Shown: positions 8,231 through 16,971 of the stretch, piece by piece
Layout of the letters: every line of letters starts with the position of its first letter
How positions within the stretch are numbered: position 1 is the stretch's first letter
Assembly (NCBI RefSeq): GCF_009668025.1
Contig: NZ_WJXZ01000006.1
Location: 186,001-250,000 of the forward strand
Direction: 5' to 3'
Length of the DNA: 64,000 nt
From: Larkinella terrae
Lineage (GTDB): Bacteria > Bacteroidota > Bacteroidia > Cytophagales > Spirosomataceae
The notes under the pieces: model-generated
Told to the model about the DNA's origin: nothing
Seen by the model: only the letters and a program-made list of their open reading frames with translations
Database searches by the model: none
Translations under genes and position numbers: made by a program

Positions 8231-11188
8231 ATGTCATTCTTACGCCTGGTTGCCAATCATATTTTCCAGCGCCATCAAACGCGGATGGACAACGTTTGGG
8301 TGATTGTGCCAACGCGTCGGGCGGTATCCACGTTCCAGCAGCACCTGAGCGAACACGCCGACACGCCCTTTTTGTCGCCCCACGTCCTGGCCGTCGACGA
8401 TTTTATCATGCAGAGCGCGGGCGTGTTGCTGATCGATCCGGTCAGTTTACTGTTCGAACTGTTCGAAGTATTCAAGGAAATCGACGATTCGCTGGAATTT
8501 GGGCGGTTTTTGAACTGGGCGAGCATCCTGCTCACCGACTTCGACCGCATCGACCAGTACATGATTTCGCCTTCCGAGCTATTTAGTTACATGACAGCCG
8601 CCAAAGCCCTCGAACGCTGGAAACTCGAACTGCCCGACGGCCGGGCACCCAAACTCGAAACCGCCGGTACGCAGCGGTATTTCAAATTATTCGAAAATCT
8701 GGAAATCGCCTACCAGGCGCTGCACGACCGGCTTTTGGCGAAAGGCTGGGCGTACCGGGGCATGGCGTACCGCTTGCTGGCTAACCGGGTCGACGAGCTG
8801 GTGCGCGACAATCCGGCGTATGAAAAACTCTATTTTGTCGGGTTCAACGCCCTCAGCCGTTCGGAAGAGGAGATTGTTAAAACGCTGGTGAAGGCCCAGA
8901 AAGCTGAAATGCTCTGGGATACGGATTCGTACTACATGCAGTCCCGGCGACAGGAAGCCGGAAAAATGCTGCGAACGTATAAAACCGCCGGTTGGACCGG
9001 CCCCTGGACCTGGGAAGAGAAAAACCTTACCGAAACGCCCAAACACATCCAAATTATCGGCGTTCCGAATGCCAGCATGCAGGCCAAAGTGGCCAGCCAA
9101 TTGTACCGCCAAAAACCGGTCGATGATTCCGAATCCAGTACGACCGCGCTGGTGCTGGGCGATGAAACCTTGTTGTTACCGGTGCTGTATTCACTCGGCG
9201 GTTCAGTAAGCGATCTGAACGTTACGATGGGGCTTTCGTTGCAGAATTCCAATCTGTTTACACTGGTCGATGCCCTTTTCGAAATGCAGCGAACGGTGGC
9301 GGCTTTTCAGAAAAAAGACGGCAGCGGTACGGTTTTTATCCCGAAATTCAACCACCGGAACGTAGTGAAAGTGCTGAATCATCCGTTCATCCGGCAGTAT
9401 GAACAGGTGGAATCCAAAGCGTCGAAAACCGCTCCGGTGCGGATTGTCCAGCGCGCCATCAACACCATTACGACCGATAATCTGGTGTATCTGGACGAAA
9501 AACAGTTGCTGCAAATGGGCGACGGCAGCCCGCTGTTCGAGGTGCTGTTTCGCCGGTGGCCCGACGATAAACCGCTGGTCATCATTCACCAGTTTTACGC
9601 GCTGATCGATGTCTTGAAAGAAGTGTATACCGACCAGCAGGATGCAATTGAAACCGAATACCTGTATCTATTCCAGAATTTACTGCGCCAACTGGAAACC
9701 ACGCTCGAACGCGAGCAACGCAACGAACTGGTGACCATCAAGAGCTTAAAGCAGTTTTTGTACGAACTGATCCGGCAAACCAGCATTCCGTTCGAGAGCG
9801 AGGGCGGCAGTGCGCTGCAGGTGATGGGAATGCTCGAAACGCGGGCGCTGGATTTTGATCACCTGATCATTCTGTCGGTAAACGAAGGCGTTTTGCCGCA
9901 GTCGCGGAAGCTCAACTCGCTGATTCCGTTCGATGCCTGCGTGGAAGTCGGTTTGCCGACCTATCAGGATCAGGAATCGGTCATGTCGTACCACTTTTAC
10001 CGGTTATTGCAGCGAGCGAAAAATGTATCGCTGCTGTATGTTACTTCCGCCGACGCTTACGGCACCAGCAAGGGTGAAAAAAGCCGGTTTATCCGGCAGA
10101 TTGAACACGAACTGGTCCCGGCGTCGGGCGGAAATATAACCGTTAGCTACCCTACGGTGCGGTTTGGACAACTTGCGGACAAAAAACCGGTGATGTTACC
10201 GTTCGATACGCTTGAAATCCCGAAAAGCGACGCGATTCTGGCGAAGCTGAAAAGAGATTTGACGGCCCAGTTCGATCCGGTCAAAAACCGCACTTTCGGG
10301 GGAATTTATCCTACTTCGCTGAATAATTTTGTGAGCTGTTCGCTCAAATATTATTTCAGCCGGGTCATCAAGATGGAAGAAGATGACGAGGTGAGCGACG
10401 GTATGGATGCGGCCGAGTTTGGACAATGGATTCATAACACGCTCGAAACGCTCGATCAGGAACACCGCATGGTCGGGGAGGAGGTGACGAATGAAACCGT
10501 GATTGAAACGCTGAAACGGAAGTACGAGGAAACGTTTGCGAACCGCATGACGGAGTCGGGCATGAACCGCTTGCTGTACCGGGTTGCCGAAGATCTGATG
10601 GTGCGTTTCAATGCGTTGCAGGCCGAAAAGTATGGCAAAAACCTGGAGGTCTTGCAAACGGAAGAAGAATGGGATGCGGAACTGCTGGTTGAAACTGCCA
10701 TCGGGACGATACCCATCCGAATTGCCGGAAAGATCGACCGGGTCGAGCGTCTGAGGATGCCCGACGGTTCGGTACAGATTCGGGTGGCCGACTACAAAAC
10801 CGGTAAAGTGGAAGCCAAAGATGCGGATGTTAAAACCATCGACCTGCTCTTGACCGACGCCCTGAAAGATAAGGCGCGGCAGTTATGGCTTTACCAGTAT
10901 CTGGTGTACCGGAAAATGCTGCAAAACAAGGGATTGCAGTTTGGCGACGAGTGGATCGACGGCACGAAAACCAACGTGGTCGCTGGTTTTTATTCGTTCC
11001 GAAATCTGGAAGGCGGTTTTATGGAAAACAAGCTGTACCTGGGACCGCCCGAAGAATTCGTTGTACAAACGGAAATGCATCTCCGCAAACTCATCGCCGA
11101 ACTGTTCGATCCCAACCAGCCTTTCCGGAAAACCGCCGACAAAAAAATCTGCGAATGGTGCGATTACCGCAAACTTTGTGGAAGGTAG
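8231..11188 (+). CDS. AddB-like PD-(D/E)XK nuclease/helicase-fold protein
   Basis: 985-residue protein with an N-terminal UvrD/AddB-like inactivated-helicase region (VIVPTRRAVSTFQQHL near 24-40) and a C-terminal PD-(D/E)XK nuclease domain. The nuclease core is visible as D854-Y-K856. A four-cysteine iron-sulphur staple typical of AddB nucleases is complete: C703 ahead of the domain, then C974, C977 and C983 at the very C-terminus. AddB works with the AddA helicase-nuclease on double-strand break ends. The AddA partner, often adjacent in this phylum, is not in this window. An own promoter precedes the gene; a long inverted repeat follows it. Confidence 0.85.
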   Translation: MSFLRLVANHIFQRHQTRMDNVWVIVPTRRAVSTFQQHLSEHADTPFLSPHVLAVDDFIMQSAGVLLIDPVSLLFELFEVFKEIDDSLEFGRFLNWASILLTDFDRIDQYMISPSELFSYMTAAKALERWKLELPDGRAPKLETAGTQRYFKLFENLEIAYQALHDRLLAKGWAYRGMAYRLLANRVDELVRDNPAYEKLYFVGFNALSRSEEEIVKTLVKAQKAEMLWDTDSYYMQSRRQEAGKMLRTYKTAGWTGPWTWEEKNLTETPKHIQIIGVPNASMQAKVASQLYRQKPVDDSESSTTALVLGDETLLLPVLYSLGGSVSDLNVTMGLSLQNSNLFTLVDALFEMQRTVAAFQKKDGSGTVFIPKFNHRNVVKVLNHPFIRQYEQVESKASKTAPVRIVQRAINTITTDNLVYLDEKQLLQMGDGSPLFEVLFRRWPDDKPLVIIHQFYALIDVLKEVYTDQQDAIETEYLYLFQNLLRQLETTLEREQRNELVTIKSLKQFLYELIRQTSIPFESEGGSALQVMGMLETRALDFDHLIILSVNEGVLPQSRKLNSLIPFDACVEVGLPTYQDQESVMSYHFYRLLQRAKNVSLLYVTSADAYGTSKGEKSRFIRQIEHELVPASGGNITVSYPTVRFGQLADKKPVMLPFDTLEIPKSDAILAKLKRDLTAQFDPVKNRTFGGIYPTSLNNFVSCSLKYYFSRVIKMEEDDEVSDGMDAAEFGQWIHNTLETLDQEHRMVGEEVTNETVIETLKRKYEETFANRMTESGMNRLLYRVAEDLMVRFNALQAEKYGKNLEVLQTEEEWDAELLVETAIGTIPIRIAGKIDRVERLRMPDGSVQIRVADYKTGKVEAKDADVKTIDLLLTDALKDKARQLWLYQYLVYRKMLQNKGLQFGDEWIDGTKTNVVAGFYSFRNLEGGFMENKLYLGPPEEFVVQTEMHLRKLIAELFDPNQPFRKTADKKICEWCDYRKLCGR

Positions 11189-11206
11189 TTTTAATCATAA
11201 ATGTAA

Positions 11207-11278
11207 AATGATGAATGTAAAATGTAAAAGCGAGCGCGCCCGGAAAACTTTTACATTCGTCATTTTACATTCATCATT
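11207..11278. repeat. long imperfect inverted repeat between convergent genes
   Basis: The right arm (about 11248-11278) is the inverse complement of the left arm (about 11207-11230) except that the left arm lacks 7 bases. Lying between the convergent AddB-like and DUF1801 genes, it could form a strong hairpin in transcripts from either side and probably acts as a bidirectional terminator or 3' stabiliser. Confidence 0.6.
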
Positions 11279-11293
11279 CGATATTCTCATTTT

Positions 11294-11680
11294 TTACTCT
11301 CTTTTCTTGTGAAAAACGGCCGGTTTTTCCTTCGAGGTTTCGTTGAGCAAAATCGCGTCCTGGATTAATTCCCGAATCAGATCTTCGTTGACGGCGTCCG
11401 CCTGAACAATAATGGACTTGACGGTTCGGCGGCCACGGCCTTCCAGAACGCCCCGCTCATCCGCTAATTCGTAGCCTCTCAGAAAGCAAATATCGACGGC
11501 GGCTACCGGCGTTCGGAGCGGATTGAGGTAACACAAATGGCCTTTGTAAAGGTAAAAAGGTACGCCCCAGCTAATTTTTTCCTGAATTTTTGGGGACGCA
11601 TCCAGGATTAATCGACGTATTTGGGCTAATAAGCGGTGAATTTCGGGTGTTTGTCGATTAATGTATTCGTCAACTGTCAT
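11294..11680 (-). CDS. DUF1801-domain protein
   Basis: Cytoplasmic protein of 128 residues of the DUF1801 (YdhG-like) family. The segment IQEKISWGVPFYLYKGHLCYL (about 32-52) and the LRGYELADERGVLEGRGRRTVKS stretch are characteristic. Structures of the family show a small alpha/beta fold with a pocket; the ligand and role are not established. It is convergent with the AddB-like gene and divergent from the RND efflux operon; nothing links it functionally to either. Confidence 0.8.
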   Translation of the reverse strand: MTVDEYINRQTPEIHRLLAQIRRLILDASPKIQEKISWGVPFYLYKGHLCYLNPLRTPVAAVDICFLRGYELADERGVLEGRGRRTVKSIIVQADAVNEDLIRELIQDAILLNETSKEKPAVFHKKRE

Positions 11681-11732
11681 GGCTTGTTGTAATGGAGTAA
11701 TTTCGGTGCTAAGTTAGCTGAAAAATCAGATT

Positions 11733-11754
11733 CAGACAGTAAACCTGCTGTCTG
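11733..11754. promoter_or_regulatory. palindromic site upstream of the RND operon
   Basis: CAGACAG (11733-11739) and CTGTCTG (11748-11754) form a perfect 7-bp inverted repeat with an 8-bp spacer, 24 bp before the adaptor start codon. It is well placed for a repressor operator. The cognate regulator is not evident. Confidence 0.4.
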
Positions 11755-11777
11755 ATGTTACTTTCTCAAAGGGCGCA

Positions 11778-12962
11778 ATGCCGCGCTCGATTCAACACGC
11801 TATTTCTGTGAAAAGGTGGATTGCAATTATTCTGGTGGTGCTGGTATTAGGTGGCGTCATCTATTACAACAAGTTTTATAAACAACAACCCGGTGGTTCG
11901 GGTGGCGGCCGGGGAGGTGCTCCGTCCGGGCAGGCTGGCGGTCGGCCCGGTGGTGGACCAACGGCGGTGAATGTCTTTGTGGTAACCTCGCAAAATCTGA
12001 AAGATGAGGTAGTGGCAACGGGTTCCCTTCTTGCCTCCGAGCAGGTGGATATTTACCCGGAAATTTCGGGTCGGATTGTTGAATTGAACATTCAGGAAGG
12101 CCGTTCCGTTAGCCAGGGAACGCTCCTTGTTAAATTATATGATGGTGATTTACAGGCACAATTGCTGAAATTGCGGTCATTGGAAGAAAATAACCGCCGA
12201 ATTGAAGAACGGAATAAACAATTGTTGCAGCGGGGTGGTATTAGTCAGCAGGAATACGACATCATCGTTACCAACCTGAAAGGTACACTGGCCGATATCG
12301 AGGTGACCAAAGCGGCTCTGCGCAAAACGGAAATCCGGGCGCCCTTTTCGGGCAGTATGGGTTTGCGGAACGTCAGCCTGGGAGCCGTTGTGAGTCCGAA
12401 CACGTTGATTGCCAGGTTGCAGCAGACGAACTCGATGAAGCTGGACTTTTCGGTGCCGGAAAAATATGGCCCGTCTGTAAAAATCGGCAGCGTTATTTCG
12501 TTTCAGATTGACGGATCGGACAAAACGTTTAACGGATCGGTGTATGCCATTGAGCCGGGGGTTGAAGAAGCGACCCGGAATTTGCGCATTCGGGCGCGGG
12601 TGAACAACAACTCGTCGAACCTTCGTCCCGGTACGTTTGCGAAAGTGAATCTGGTGATCAACACCTCAAATGCGCTGATCGTGCCGACGCAGTCAGTTAT
12701 TCCTCAAACGCGTGGTAGCCAGGTCGTGGTGATTAAAAACGGAAAGGCGGTTTTTCAGGATGTAAAAATTGGTTTGCGAAACGCCAGTGTTGTCGAGGTC
12801 ACGCAGGGGTTGCAGAAAGGCGACTCTGTGGCTACGACCGGTTTGATTTTCCTCCGTCCGGAATCGCCGGTTAAAGTGGCTAAAATTGAAAAATTGACGG
12901 GTCAGAACCAGAGCCAATCAGCCGAAGGTTCCGGTGCGGGTAATAGTGCCAGCATGAAATAA
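11778..12962 (+). CDS. RND efflux periplasmic adaptor
   Basis: Membrane-fusion protein of 394 residues. An uncleaved-type N-terminal membrane helix (about 12-28) is followed by a Gly/Pro/Arg-rich linker (about 37-63), a lipoyl-like half (PEISGRIVELNIQEGRSVSQG), a short alpha-hairpin (about 130-175), the second lipoyl half (IRAPFSGSMGLRNVSLGAVV) and beta-barrel and membrane-proximal domains. It would bridge the pump encoded 12 bp downstream to an outer-membrane channel. No TolC gene is in this operon, so a channel encoded elsewhere (for example 30888-32141) must serve it. The charged low-complexity C-terminus is not conserved in the family. Confidence 0.9.
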   Translation: MPRSIQHAISVKRWIAIILVVLVLGGVIYYNKFYKQQPGGSGGGRGGAPSGQAGGRPGGGPTAVNVFVVTSQNLKDEVVATGSLLASEQVDIYPEISGRIVELNIQEGRSVSQGTLLVKLYDGDLQAQLLKLRSLEENNRRIEERNKQLLQRGGISQQEYDIIVTNLKGTLADIEVTKAALRKTEIRAPFSGSMGLRNVSLGAVVSPNTLIARLQQTNSMKLDFSVPEKYGPSVKIGSVISFQIDGSDKTFNGSVYAIEPGVEEATRNLRIRARVNNNSSNLRPGTFAKVNLVINTSNALIVPTQSVIPQTRGSQVVVIKNGKAVFQDVKIGLRNASVVEVTQGLQKGDSVATTGLIFLRPESPVKVAKIEKLTGQNQSQSAEGSGAGNSASMK

Positions 12963-12974
12963 CGAGCTAATCCT

Positions 12975-15900
12975 ATGAGTTTACCTTCAGTAAGTTTACG
13001 TCGACCGGTATTCGCCATGGTAATGTCGATTGTCATCATCCTGTTCGGGGTGATTGGCTTTACCTTTCTGGGCGTGCGCGAATACCCGGCCATTGATCCG
13101 CCGATTATTTCGGTTCGGACCAGCTACGTCGGTGCTAACCCGGAGATTATCGAATCCCAGATTACGGAACCGATTGAAAAATCGCTTAACAGTATCGAAG
13201 GCATTCGAACCATCTCGTCGAACAGCGCACTCGGCAGTAGTAACATTACGATCGAATTTGAATTAGGTGCCGACCTGGAGCGGGCCGCCAACGACGTTCG
13301 GGACAAAGTGGCGCAATCGCAGCGGCAACTTCCGCAGGACATCGATGCGCCACCGGTGGTGAGCAAGGCGGATGCCAACTCCGATCCGATTATTTTCATG
13401 CCGATTCAGAGCACCACCCGCAATCCGATGCAGTTGTCGGATTATGCGGAAAACGTGCTTCAGGAGCGTTTGCAAACTATTCCCGGTGTCAGCCAGGTGA
13501 TGATTTTCGGTCTAAAACGCCCCGCCATGCGGCTCTGGATCGACCCACACAAACTTTCGGCCTATCGCTTGACCGCTCAGGATATTCAGGATGCCCTGAC
13601 CCGCCAGAATGTTGAGTTGCCGGGTGGTAAAATCTACGGAAACAACACGGAGCTGACCGTTAAAGCCGCCGGCCGGTTATCCACGGAAGAGGATTTCAAT
13701 AACCTAATTCTGCGTCAGACCGCCAACCAGATTGTGCGGTTTAAGGATGTGGGCTATGCGGTTTTAGGGCCGGAAAATGAAGAGTCTTCCGCCAAGCAGA
13801 ACAACGCTTCGGGTGCTATTCTGGTGATGATTCCGCAGCCGGGCGCCAATTATGTGGCCATTGCCGATGAATTTAACCGGCGTCTGAATGACATTAAACG
13901 GGAATTGCCGCCCGATATCAAGATTCGGAACGGGATCGACCGGACGATTTTTATTCGGAAATCGATCGAAGAAGTGGGGGAAACCATCCTGCTGGCTTTC
14001 GTTCTGGTTGTTATTGTCATCTACCTGTTCTTCCGCGACTGGCTGATCTCCATTCGACCGCTGATCGATATTCCGGTTTCGCTGATCGGAACGTTTTTCG
14101 TGATGTATATTTCCGGGTTTAGTATCAACGTGTTAACGCTGCTCGGAATCGTTCTGGCAACCGGTCTGGTGGTGGATGACGGGATTGTGGTAACGGAAAA
14201 CATCTTCAAAAAAATCGAAGGTGGAATGGAGCTGAAACGGGCCGCGAAAGAAGGGTCGGAAGAGATTTTCTTTGCCGTTATTTCCACCTCCGCAACGTTG
14301 GCAATCGTGTTTTTGCCGGTAATCTTTCTGGAAGGTTTTACGGGTCGACTCTTTCGCGAATTCGGGGTCGTTGTCGCCAGTTCCGTATTGATTTCGGCGT
14401 TCGTTTCCCTGACTCTCACCCCGGTTTTGAGTGTTAAGCTGGTCAGCAAGGATCACGGAAAAGGATCGTGGTTTTACCGGAAAACCGAACCTTTTTACCA
14501 GTGGCTGGATGAATCCTACCGGTCTTCGCTGACCGATTTCATGGGCCGCCGTCGGTGGGCATTTGGGCTGATTGCGGTTTGTATCGCCATTATATTCGGC
14601 ATTGGTTCGACCTTGAAATCGGAGTTGGCTCCGCTCGAAGACCGGGGTCGGGTTCGGATTCCGATTACGGCTCCCGAAGGAACGAGTTACGAAGCCATGA
14701 GCCGGATCTCGGACAAAGTCAATCAATTTGTGCTGGATTCGGTGCCGGAAATCAACTTTACGTTCAGCGTTATTGCTCCCGGCAATTCAGGTTCGGGGGC
14801 CGTTAACTCCGGCTTCGTTGCGCTTAACCTGGTCGACTCGAAAGATCGGAAACGGTCACAACAGGATATTACTGATTTCCTGAGCAAAAACCTGAAGAAC
14901 TTCAGTGAAGCCCGTATGAATGCTACCCAGGAGCAGACCATCCAGGTCGGACGCGGTGGCGGTGGTGGGGGCGGGGGACTTCCCGTTCAGTTTGTGATTC
15001 AGAACCTGAATTTTGACAAGCTGCAACAGGCATTGCCGAAATTCATGGATGAGGTGCAGAAAGATCCCACCTTTCAGGGTTTTGATGTGGATTTGAAGTT
15101 TAACAAACCGGAATTGAACCTGACTATCGATCGCGAAAAAGCGACGAGTCTTGGCGTAACGGTTCAGGATGTGGCCCAAACACTTCAGCTGGCCCTCAGC
15201 AACCGGCGTCTGGCCTACTTCCTTATGAACGGGAAGCAATACCAGGTGATTGGTCAGGTGTCGCGCGATGACCGCGACGAACCGGTCGATCTGGCGTCGT
15301 TCTACGTTCGGAATAATGTAGGCAACCTCGTTCAGTTGGATAACCTCGTGAAATTCGCCGAAGTATCCAGTCCCCCGCAGGTATATCACTACAACCGGTT
15401 TAAAGCCGCAACGGTATCCGCCGGTCTGGCTCCGGGCAAAACCATTGGTGATGGCGTTGATGCCATGCGGGCTATTGCGGCCCGCACGCTCGACGACACT
15501 TTCCAGACGGCGCTTGCCGGTTCATCCCGTGACTACGCCGAAAGTTCGTCAAACACTTTGTTTGCGTTTGTCCTGGCGCTGGTGCTGATTTACCTGATTC
15601 TGGCGGCTCAGTTTGAGAGCTTTACCGATCCGTTCATCATCATGCTAACCGTGCCGCTGGCGATTGCGGGGGCGGTTTTATCCCTCTGGATGTTCAATCA
15701 GACCCTCAATATTTTCTCGCAGATCGGTATCATCATGTTGGTGGGTCTGGTGACGAAAAACGGGATTCTAATCGTGGAGTTTGCCAACGAGAAACGGAAG
15801 GAAGGTATGAATAAAGTAGAGGCCGCTATCGAAGCTTCTGCGCTGCGGCTCCGCCCGATTCTGATGACGAGTCTCGTAACAGCCTTTGGGGCATTACCGA

Positions 15901-16148
15901 TTGCAATGGGTCTCGGTGCAGCTGCTAAAAGCCGGATTCCGCTCGGGGTCGTTATCGTGGGTGGAATTATGTTCTCACTGGTACTGACGCTCTTTGTTAT
16001 TCCAGCCATGTATTCGTTCATGTCGCGCTTCAAGGCAGTCGACAACTCGGCCTACGAAGATCAGCCTTATCCGCAGCCATTGCCGCTTCCGGAACCGGAG
16101 AAACCGCGGAAACGGAAGAGCGAAGAGCTCCACGGAGAAGAAGTATAA
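12975..16148 (+). CDS. RND multidrug efflux transporter (AcrB/MdtB-like, HAE type)
   Basis: Inner-membrane proton antiporter of 1057 residues with the usual duplicated architecture: one helix, a large periplasmic loop, six helices, then the same again. The proton-relay residues of HAE-type pumps are visible: D401-D402 in TM4 (LVVDDGIVV) and K928 in TM10 (VTKNGILIVEF). That pattern indicates export of organic compounds rather than metals. A run of eight glycines near residue 660 in the periplasmic domain is a local oddity. A hairpin terminator follows the stop codon by 2 bp. Confidence 0.93.
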   Translation: MSLPSVSLRRPVFAMVMSIVIILFGVIGFTFLGVREYPAIDPPIISVRTSYVGANPEIIESQITEPIEKSLNSIEGIRTISSNSALGSSNITIEFELGADLERAANDVRDKVAQSQRQLPQDIDAPPVVSKADANSDPIIFMPIQSTTRNPMQLSDYAENVLQERLQTIPGVSQVMIFGLKRPAMRLWIDPHKLSAYRLTAQDIQDALTRQNVELPGGKIYGNNTELTVKAAGRLSTEEDFNNLILRQTANQIVRFKDVGYAVLGPENEESSAKQNNASGAILVMIPQPGANYVAIADEFNRRLNDIKRELPPDIKIRNGIDRTIFIRKSIEEVGETILLAFVLVVIVIYLFFRDWLISIRPLIDIPVSLIGTFFVMYISGFSINVLTLLGIVLATGLVVDDGIVVTENIFKKIEGGMELKRAAKEGSEEIFFAVISTSATLAIVFLPVIFLEGFTGRLFREFGVVVASSVLISAFVSLTLTPVLSVKLVSKDHGKGSWFYRKTEPFYQWLDESYRSSLTDFMGRRRWAFGLIAVCIAIIFGIGSTLKSELAPLEDRGRVRIPITAPEGTSYEAMSRISDKVNQFVLDSVPEINFTFSVIAPGNSGSGAVNSGFVALNLVDSKDRKRSQQDITDFLSKNLKNFSEARMNATQEQTIQVGRGGGGGGGGLPVQFVIQNLNFDKLQQALPKFMDEVQKDPTFQGFDVDLKFNKPELNLTIDREKATSLGVTVQDVAQTLQLALSNRRLAYFLMNGKQYQVIGQVSRDDRDEPVDLASFYVRNNVGNLVQLDNLVKFAEVSSPPQVYHYNRFKAATVSAGLAPGKTIGDGVDAMRAIAARTLDDTFQTALAGSSRDYAESSSNTLFAFVLALVLIYLILAAQFESFTDPFIIMLTVPLAIAGAVLSLWMFNQTLNIFSQIGIIMLVGLVTKNGILIVEFANEKRKEGMNKVEAAIEASALRLRPILMTSLVTAFGALPIAMGLGAAAKSRIPLGVVIVGGIMFSLVLTLFVIPAMYSFMSRFKAVDNSAYEDQPYPQPLPLPEPEKPRKRKSEELHGEEV

Positions 16149-16150
16149 AA

Positions 16151-16181
16151 CGAAAAAACCGGCCATCTGCCGGTTTTTTCG
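16151..16181 (+). terminator. intrinsic terminator of the RND operon
   Basis: A perfect 13-bp stem (CGAAAAAACCGGC with its complement) and a 5-base loop, ending in a T-rich 3' arm directly after the pump stop codon. The A-tract on the left arm would let it act in both directions. Confidence 0.85.
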
Positions 16182-16239
16182 TTACTGCCAAATCTACATA
16201 ATCGGCTTTTTACAGGAAGTATTGAAGGCTTCGATGATG

Positions 16240-16383
16240 TTATTTTCGGGCATCTGAAAAGCTGTCTTCAAAGCGGAAACTCAGGGTAGGGCGGGCCGGA
16301 TTGGCGTAGAAAAATCCCTGTACAATGGGTTTGTCCAAAACGGAGATAGTGCTGCCCACATTCTTCAAAATGGTTACATTATT
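16240..16383 (-). pseudogene. possible C-terminal gene remnant downstream of padR-like gene
   Basis: About 47 codons are open on the minus strand, ending in TAA at 16240-16242 and reading ...VQGFFYANPARPTLSFRF... near the end. It has normal coding texture but no start codon or RBS, and begins just after the PadR stop. It looks like the tail of a gene whose body was deleted. I do not recognise the parent family. Confidence 0.35.
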
Positions 16384-16392
16384 TTTGGACGA

Positions 16393-16731
16393 TCATCCGC
16401 CAATCAACTGAAATTTTCCCGGCGGAATGGCCTGCCAGAGACGGCTTCGGACTTCCTGGATATCGTTCAGCGCCCGGACACCCGCGTTGGTCAGAGCGAA
16501 AAACCGCTTCCGGCGACCACCGCGTTCGGCGGTAGCACCCCCCATCTCCGACGACAGAAAGCCTTTCTCCTCGAGCCGGTACAGGGTGGCATGAACGGCG
16601 CTCATCGTGATCGACCGCCCGGTTTGCTGCTGCACGTCTTCCCAGATCGTGACCCCGTAGGCTTCGGCCGGGCAAGCCGCCACAACCAGCAGGACAATCT
16701 CTTCAAATTCGCCTAAAAAGGATCTGCGCAT
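16393..16731 (-). CDS. PadR-family transcriptional regulator
   Basis: Winged-helix regulator of 112 residues, typical of PadR subfamily 2. The segment SAVHATLYRLEEKGFLSSE (about 43-61) is the recognition helix and beginning of the wing, and GRRKRFFALTNAGVRAL follows. In Bacteroidota such regulators usually precede a MacB/FtsX-like permease gene in one operon. Here only a short remnant lies downstream, so the regulated partner appears to be lost. A TATATTTG box on the minus strand (16773-16780) could be its promoter. Confidence 0.9.
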   Translation of the reverse strand: MRRSFLGEFEEIVLLVVAACPAEAYGVTIWEDVQQQTGRSITMSAVHATLYRLEEKGFLSSEMGGATAERGGRRKRFFALTNAGVRALNDIQEVRSRLWQAIPPGKFQLIGG

Positions 16732-16890
16732 GATCTTAACCGATTAGGAGCATTAGTTGTAATTTTGCAAAACAAATATATTGCCAAACCGGAAAAAATG
16801 CCTTCTAAAGCTCGTAACAAGGGGACTGGATTCGGGGCCTGTACGATTTCGGACAATAGTTGTCCGGGCTTGGACAGGGCGGTTTTTGAT

Positions 16891-16966
16891 TTACAGTTTT
16901 CGGTTTACGGTTTACGGTGGCTGACGCGACCGACTTCATGCCTCAGCTACCGTAAACCGAAAACCT
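16891..16966. repeat. inverted repeat (GTTTACGGTGGC family)
   Basis: Left arm about 16894-16923 and right arm 16943-16966 are near-complements; the left arm has an extra tandem copy of TTTACGG. Shares the core GTTTACGGTGGC with the perfect inverted repeat at 40978-41055. It lies immediately 3' of the aldo/keto reductase gene, where it could serve as a terminator. Confidence 0.6.
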
Positions 16967-16971
16967 CAAAA

